A DNA stretch of 26,986 bases from Porphyromonadaceae bacterium UBA4259 (GTDB lineage: Bacteria; Bacteroidota; Bacteroidia; Bacteroidales; Muribaculaceae). The notes beneath the pieces were generated by a model, which saw only the letters and a list, made by a program, of their open reading frames with translations, was not told the origin of the DNA and searched no databases. The stretch's first letter is position 1. Each line of letters begins with the position of its first letter. The stretch covers positions 951 to 27,936 of the forward strand of contig DGWL01000044.1 of the NCBI GenBank assembly GCA_002396125.1. Reading direction: 5' to 3'. The translations under genes were made by a program, and so were the position numbers. Shown here in pieces: positions 22,449 to 26,986 of this stretch.

Positions 22449-25229
22449 ATGATGAAAAAACTGATTACTGCAGTAATCGTTTTGACTTCCACTTCGGCTT
22501 GGGGCAGTCCCATCGACTGGTCTCAGGCCGAATTGGTTGCTCAACGATTTTCTGAGTCGGCTGCGATGCAGCATGTTTTGCCACAGCAGTGGCTTCGAGT
22601 GGAGCGCATGGGTGAAAGTGCCACTCATGGCTACGCGCCTTTCTATGTGTTTAACCGAGCCGATGGCAACGGCTTTGTGATTGTGGCAGGCGACGATGCT
22701 GCCCCTTCGGTTCTTGGTTATTCCACGCAAGGCTCTTTCTCCTATGACAACATGCCCGATAACCTGCGTCAATGGTTGGCACTTAATGAGCGTTATGTCG
22801 AGGCTTGTGCGGGACGGCGTGCGGTGACCCGTAGTGCGTCTCAGGGTGTTCCTGTTGTTGGTCCGCTATTGGGCGACATCCATTGGGGGCAAGGTGCTCC
22901 TTACAATAATTTGTGTCCAACTTATAATGGCACTACTCACTATTATGTGGGATGTGTGGCTACAGCTGCCACACAAATTATGCGTTTTTATAGCTATCCT
23001 GAGCATGGTACCGGCAGCAAAACAATTACAGTGGATGGCAAGGAAGTCTCGGCCGACTTTGGCGCGACAACCTACGACTGGGATAACATGCTCACATCCT
23101 ATGATGATGTGGATTACACCACATTACAAGGCACTGCGGTTGCCACACTGGCGGCACACTTTGGTGTTGCTGTCGACATGGAGTATTTGCCGGCCGGTAG
23201 TGGAGCGCACTCAATGATGGTGCCGCAGGCATTCCGAGACTACTTTAACTATGATGAGGCAGTCACCATGCGCAAGCGCGATTATTACAGCAGCAGCGAG
23301 TGGTTACAACTCATCAAGAGTGAGCTCGATGCGGGTCGACCGGTCTATTATGCAGCGGCTAGCGAGACTGGCAGTAGCGGTCATGCTTTTGTGTGCGACG
23401 GTTATGATTCCGAGGGATTTGTGCACATCAACTGGGGCTGGTATGGAACAAGTGATGGGTATTTTCTTGTTAGTCATCTCGACCCCGACGACCTGGGGAT
23501 TGGCGGCGGCACTGGTGGCTACAATATCGACCAGGAGATTATAACAGGCATTCAGCCTCCGGTTGCCGGCACAATCTACCAGCGTCCGCTCTACAATGCC
23601 TTGAGTATGCGCCTCATCACTCAGGATAATAATGCCTTTAATATAATGGTTACTGTAGAGAACTTCGACACCAAGCCTTTTACCGGTCAACTCGGTGTTG
23701 CCTTGGTGCGAGATGGTGAGATTATCAAGGTTCTCAAGACTGAGCAGCGCAACATCGATGGCTTTGCTAACGGACGCACCGGACTCCTTGCGATGGCCTC
23801 AATCTATGACATCCCTAAGCAAGTTGGGGCCGAGGTGCCCGACGGCGAAGCAACTGTGTGGATGGCATTTCGTGAGGACGCCGACTCTCCATGGCAACTC
23901 ATGCGCTATTGCCGTGGCCGAGACAGCCGCAATAATCCCTACGTGGGTTATTTCACCACTCAAGTGGTTGATGGTCGCATCATGACTCTCGACGACAGTT
24001 GCTCGCATCCCGATGTCACAGTTCTCTCACCGCTGGAACCGCAAGGCGAGGTATATGAGGGTGGCTCGGCGCTGTTCAACGTTAATATTGTCAACAATAG
24101 CCCTGATGTGCGATTGCGCAACATCGTTCTTCGCTTTACCAGCACTGCCAATGAGGATATCTCGTTCGACTATGAGAATGCTGTTAACATCTATGATGCT
24201 GTCGGCGAGAATGTGTCATTGCTGGTTAATCTTAATGATGATATGCTTCAGGGAGAGTACCGTCTCAGCATCTTTGAGAAGGGATTTGAGCAATATCCGT
24301 TTGTCCTCTCTCAAGGTGAAGCAATCGTTAACGTGCTTCCGCGTGTCGCGACTCCTGTCATGCGGCTCACCACCACTGTGCAGTGGCGACGCGCCGACTC
24401 GCAACAGGTTATCAACCAGGGCGACAACATTTACTTCGCGCTCAACTCGCGAAACTACGGCAGTGCCGGTAATGTGGGCGCGATTCTCTATCTGGTCGAT
24501 GTCAACGACCCGGCCAAGCGATACGTTTATCAGCAGAGCGACGCCACAGTGGAGCGGGGCGAGGCCCATACCTTCACTTTCTACCGCAAGTTGCCTGTTG
24601 ACCCCGGCAACTATCGTGTGGAAGTGTGTTATGTGACCGACGACGGCATCATCACGCCCGATGCGAACAACGGGCTATATCCTCTTGAGATAACCGTTGG
24701 CGAGGCCGGCAATATTTTCTTGAATGCCGTTGCCATTGATTTACCCGACTTTGTGGTTAAAGGTGAGAAACTTGAAGGTTCAATAACCTTGAGCGCACCA
24801 TCCCAGCACAACGGGAATGTATATGTGCGCATGCGTCAGTACACCCTCACCAATGGTGGCCTCATCTACATGGGCAATCAGCAAATTCCTGAGGGCGAAG
24901 AGCGCACCATCAACATCTCCAGCCGCATCGACTTTGAACCCGGTCGTTACTTGATAATGGTGGAAGCCAAGCGTGGAACTACCGAGGGGAGCATTGGCGA
25001 TTATGTTAATTGCTATAAGCTCATCGATGTGGTCACCACGCCGCCTGTTGTCACTATTGACGGCGATGTTAATGGCGATGGAGTTTGCAACAGTGCCGAT
25101 GTCACCGCGCTTTATCAATACATTCTCAATGGCGATGAGAGCAAGCTGGTGAATGGCGACCAAAACGACGACGGCACTATTAACTCGGCCGATGTCACAG
25201 CCGTGTATCGCCTGATACTCGGCAATTGA
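22449..25229 (+). CDS. Secreted C10 (streptopain-family) cysteine protease with C-terminal dockerin-like module
   Basis: 926 residues. Signal peptide (to about 19), then a Spi-type propeptide (about 20-125; GFVIVAGDDAAPSVLGY, GSFSYDNMPDNLRQWL). The catalytic C10 domain runs from VVGPLLGDIHWGQGAPYN to about 370, with nucleophile Cys169 in YVGCVATAATQIM, His312 in SGHAFVCDGY and the conserved INWGWYG (Trp329), so it should be active. Residues about 371-865 are beta-rich, Ig-like spacers without recognised motifs. The last 60 residues hold two Ca2+-loop/helix repeats (DVNGDGVCNSADVTALYQYI and DQNDDGTINSADVTAVYRLI), the plan of a type I dockerin. The start is the first of two ATGs. It is second in an operon with the FN3/sorting-tail protein. 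A strong terminator follows. Confidence 0.9.
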   Translation: MMKKLITAVIVLTSTSAWGSPIDWSQAELVAQRFSESAAMQHVLPQQWLRVERMGESATHGYAPFYVFNRADGNGFVIVAGDDAAPSVLGYSTQGSFSYDNMPDNLRQWLALNERYVEACAGRRAVTRSASQGVPVVGPLLGDIHWGQGAPYNNLCPTYNGTTHYYVGCVATAATQIMRFYSYPEHGTGSKTITVDGKEVSADFGATTYDWDNMLTSYDDVDYTTLQGTAVATLAAHFGVAVDMEYLPAGSGAHSMMVPQAFRDYFNYDEAVTMRKRDYYSSSEWLQLIKSELDAGRPVYYAAASETGSSGHAFVCDGYDSEGFVHINWGWYGTSDGYFLVSHLDPDDLGIGGGTGGYNIDQEIITGIQPPVAGTIYQRPLYNALSMRLITQDNNAFNIMVTVENFDTKPFTGQLGVALVRDGEIIKVLKTEQRNIDGFANGRTGLLAMASIYDIPKQVGAEVPDGEATVWMAFREDADSPWQLMRYCRGRDSRNNPYVGYFTTQVVDGRIMTLDDSCSHPDVTVLSPLEPQGEVYEGGSALFNVNIVNNSPDVRLRNIVLRFTSTANEDISFDYENAVNIYDAVGENVSLLVNLNDDMLQGEYRLSIFEKGFEQYPFVLSQGEAIVNVLPRVATPVMRLTTTVQWRRADSQQVINQGDNIYFALNSRNYGSAGNVGAILYLVDVNDPAKRYVYQQSDATVERGEAHTFTFYRKLPVDPGNYRVEVCYVTDDGIITPDANNGLYPLEITVGEAGNIFLNAVAIDLPDFVVKGEKLEGSITLSAPSQHNGNVYVRMRQYTLTNGGLIYMGNQQIPEGEERTINISSRIDFEPGRYLIMVEAKRGTTEGSIGDYVNCYKLIDVVTTPPVVTIDGDVNGDGVCNSADVTALYQYILNGDESKLVNGDQNDDGTINSADVTAVYRLILGN

Positions 25230-25240
25230 AAGGGGGCAGA

Positions 25241-25276
25241 GCAAAAAAAGGGGGGGCAATTTGTCCCCTTTTTTTG
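25241..25276. terminator. Bidirectional terminator between the C10 protease and dprA
   Basis: AAAAAAAGGGG (25243 on) pairs with CCCCTTTTTTT around a G-rich 10-nt loop. The symmetrical A and T tracts let it terminate the convergent transcripts on both strands. Confidence 0.85.
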
Positions 25277-25302
25277 TTCCATTTCATAGAACTAAAGTCT
25301 CA

Positions 25303-26436
25303 TTAAACGTTGCGCATCGCTAGCGCGTAACGGCATCCAGGCAGGGTAGTAATCACGCCTTTAGCGTCGAGTTCCACAAGGGTTGACATGAGGCGATAGA
25401 TGGGGGTGGCGGTCAGGCCTGCCAGGTCGTTTATGTGCATGTCGCCATGCCTCTGCAAGATGTCTACAATGCTTTGCTGCTCGGCAGTGAGCTGTGGAAA
25501 AAGTTCAAGCTCCTTGCCGGTGGCGGGCACCTCGCGCGACTCCCAGCGCATGGCTTTCAGCAGGTCTTGAGCACAAGTTATTGCGGCTGCCTGGTTGTTG
25601 ATTATTAGTCGGTTGCATCCTTTGGAAAATTCATCGGTGACACGGCCCGGCAAGGCAAACACGTCGCGGTCATAGCTGGCGGCAATGTTGGCGGTCACGA
25701 GAGAGCCGCCTTTGTCGGCGCTCTCAACCACCACCGTGCAGTCGCTCAGGGCGGCAATGATGCGGTTTCGTGCAAGGAAGTTGCCCCGATGAATGACATC
25801 CTGACTCATGTAGTCGCTCACGATGGCGCCACCCTGTTGCACTATGTGGGCGGCATCGTTGCGATGCTCGCCGGGATAAATCTTGTTGAGTCCGCAGGCT
25901 TGCACGCCAACGGTGGGCACGTTGTGCTTGAGAGCAGCCCGGTGGGCGTTAATGTCGGTGCCGTAGGCCAGCCCGCTCACCACTACCACATCATCCTTGA
26001 GCATGCGTGAGAGGTCTTCGACCAGCCTGTCGCAAAAGTTTAACCCATAGTGGGTGCAACGCCTAGTGCCCACTATGCTTATCATGTGCTTGCTGTTGAG
26101 ATTGCAGTCGCCAATGGTGTAGAGCAAGATGGGTGCGTCGCTGGCATTGACCAGGCGGCGGGGGTAGTCATCGTCGGTGAAATAAAGGATCTTGATATTG
26201 TTGTCGAGAACAAAATGCAACTCATCCTCGGCCTTGCGAAGCATCTCGTCGCGGTAACTGCGCTCACACATCTTGCTGCGGCTACCGGTGAGCGACTTGA
26301 GCTCGCGCTCGGGCATATTAAAAAACTCTCGTTCGCCGGGAATCACGTCGAGGATGCGCTGTGCCAGCTCAACGCCCATGCCGCGAATTGCGGCAAAAGC
26401 CATGCGATACACTATGAGGGGATGCTCTTGTGTCAT
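25303..26436 (-). CDS. dprA: DNA-processing protein DprA
   Basis: 377 residues from the ATG at 26436. This start gives a classic ATGA overlap with the thioesterase stop, so I prefer it to the in-frame GTG two codons earlier. DprA binds incoming single-stranded DNA and loads RecA during natural transformation. Seen are an N-terminal helix-hairpin-like segment (IRGMGVELAQRIL), then the Rossmann core with VGTRRCTHYG, VVSGLAYGTDINAHR, QACGLNKIYPGEH, FLARNRIIAALSD, KGGSLVTANIAASYDRDVFALPG. A C-terminal winged helix (QQSIVDILQRHGDMHINDLAG) follows. All core motifs are intact and length is normal. Confidence 0.96.
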   Translation of the reverse strand: MTQEHPLIVYRMAFAAIRGMGVELAQRILDVIPGEREFFNMPERELKSLTGSRSKMCERSYRDEMLRKAEDELHFVLDNNIKILYFTDDDYPRRLVNASDAPILLYTIGDCNLNSKHMISIVGTRRCTHYGLNFCDRLVEDLSRMLKDDVVVVSGLAYGTDINAHRAALKHNVPTVGVQACGLNKIYPGEHRNDAAHIVQQGGAIVSDYMSQDVIHRGNFLARNRIIAALSDCTVVVESADKGGSLVTANIAASYDRDVFALPGRVTDEFSKGCNRLIINNQAAAITCAQDLLKAMRWESREVPATGKELELFPQLTAEQQSIVDILQRHGDMHINDLAGLTATPIYRLMSTLVELDAKGVITTLPGCRYALAMRNV

Positions 26437-26840
26437 AGCCACTTGCTGAATGCTTGAAACAGACGGTCACCACGCGAGAGCTTGCCATTTTCAAGGCTCA
26501 CCACGCTCACCACGGCATGAATAGCCATCTCGCCCGTGTGCTTGTTGTAGATGTCTTGATGGAAGACGAATCTAGCTCCCTTGCGTTCAACCCACAGGCT
26601 ACTGAGCATGGTGTCGCCCGAGCGTAGTGGGGTCTTGTAGTCAATCTCCACACGGCTTAGCACCGGCACAATGCCGTCGGCACTCATTTCTTTAAAGGAG
26701 TAGCCTGCCCAGCGGCAGAACTCATGGCGTGTGAGTTCCAGATAGTGAAGATAATTGGCGTTATTAACAATGCCCTCGCTGTCGAGTTCGTAGTCACGAA
26801 CTGCAATTTCCAGGCTGAAAATATAGTCGGTCGTTTCCAT
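26433..26840 (-). CDS. Acyl-CoA thioesterase, 4HBT (YbgC/FadM-like) hot-dog fold
   Basis: 135 residues from the ATG at 26840 (METTDYIFSLEIAVRDYELD). The frame is open up to an ATG at 26951, but a TATCTTTG -7 box at 26877-26870 lies inside that extension, and the extra 37 residues are AT-rich and unlike the family. The fold signature is present: VRDYELDSEGIVNNANYLHYLELTRHEF, where the Asp and the NNANYL stretch form the active site of 4HBT enzymes, then VEIDYKTPLRSGDTM and FVFHQDIYN. It hydrolyses acyl-CoA thioesters; the substrate is unknown. It overlaps dprA by 4 bases (ATGA), a two-gene operon. Confidence 0.9.
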   Translation of the reverse strand: METTDYIFSLEIAVRDYELDSEGIVNNANYLHYLELTRHEFCRWAGYSFKEMSADGIVPVLSRVEIDYKTPLRSGDTMLSSLWVERKGARFVFHQDIYNKHTGEMAIHAVVSVVSLENGKLSRGDRLFQAFSKWL

Positions 26841-26869
26841 TTTGTCAGTAGTTATTATAGAGACAAATG

Positions 26870-26877
26870 CAAAGATA
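26870..26877 (-). promoter_or_regulatory. -7 box of the thioesterase-dprA operon
   Basis: TATCTTTG on the minus strand, about 30 bases before the chosen ATG at 26840. No clear -33 element upstream. Confidence 0.55.
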
Positions 26878-26986
26878 GTGATTATTTTGAATATTTTTTG
26901 ATAATTTAGGCTGCGTCTCGCAAATAAAAATAAAAAACTTTTGTTTTTCATTTTATATTTATCTCAACTTGCACTAATTTTAGATA

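Noticed and set aside
24013..24636. Overlapping plus-strand frame of 207 codons inside the C10 protease gene
   Set aside because: Ser/Arg/Thr-rich shadow of the real reading frame, with no signal or domain.
1..26986. Mobile element, prophage or genomic island
   Set aside because: No transposase, integrase, phage or conjugation gene, no flanking direct repeats, and base composition looks even. The only rearrangement seen is the local one at 1577-2280.
1..26986. tRNA or rRNA genes
   Set aside because: No cloverleaf with a TTCRANNY T-loop or rRNA-like conserved blocks was recognised by eye in any intergenic region.

Overview
The window looks like chromosomal DNA of a Bacteroidales bacterium, possibly Muribaculaceae or a Prevotella/Bacteroides relative. 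Three things point there. First, at least seven intergenic regions carry the Bacteroidetes sigma-ABfr-type promoter (TTTG, about 19 nt, TAnnTTTG), and Shine-Dalgarno sequences are inconspicuous. Second, the gene families are typical of the phylum: PorT-like and FadL-like outer-membrane barrels, C10 (streptopain) proteases, a Por/T9SS-type C-terminal sorting tail, DUF3109, DUF3667, and a LysM plus substrate-binding-protein fusion. Third, the gene neighbourhoods folP-cdaA and tatA-tatC fit. I see no tRNA, rRNA, CRISPR array, phage or transposase. The species assignment is inference.

Layout. 1-441: 3' end of rplT and its terminator. 498-2280: a DUF3667 membrane protein, then a rearranged locus where a secreted stand-alone C10-protease propeptide is followed, in another frame, by the C-terminal tail of an unrelated secreted protein. 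2361-2660: a gene-free stretch holding a promoter, nested long-range RNA stems and a terminator; this is a strong ncRNA candidate, possibly the 6S-like Bacteroidales-1 RNA. 2682-5358 (minus): an operon of a LysM/periplasmic-binding fusion and a PorT-family barrel. 5521-6495: Na+/Ca2+ antiporter. 6688-7566: fabD. 7753-8821: tatA-tatC. 8917-12668: NSS-family Na+ symporter, folP, cdaA and a DUF3109 protein. 12725-13813 (minus): trpS. 13997-14233: a second promoter-plus-terminator unit without an ORF, a candidate small RNA. 14279-15106 (minus): CvfB-like S1 RNA-binding protein. 15403-18243: a Trp/Gly/Arg-rich exported protein and a FadL-like porin. 18380-20461: Pif1-like helicase with a TPR tail. 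20601-25229: two co-transcribed secreted proteins, one with FN3 domains and a sorting tail, the other a C10 protease ending in a dockerin-like module. 25303-26840 (minus): a 4HBT thioesterase overlapping dprA by ATGA.

How the genes work together. Most are core housekeeping functions: translation (rplT, trpS), fatty-acid synthesis (fabD), folate (folP), c-di-AMP signalling (cdaA), Tat export and DNA uptake (dprA). Interspersed are envelope and secretion genes. The least ordinary signals are the two ORF-less transcription units, a perfect nine-copy heptanucleotide repeat running from the end of folP to the cdaA start codon (with related heptads upstream of two other genes), the stand-alone C10 propeptide relic, and the dockerin-tailed C10 protease.
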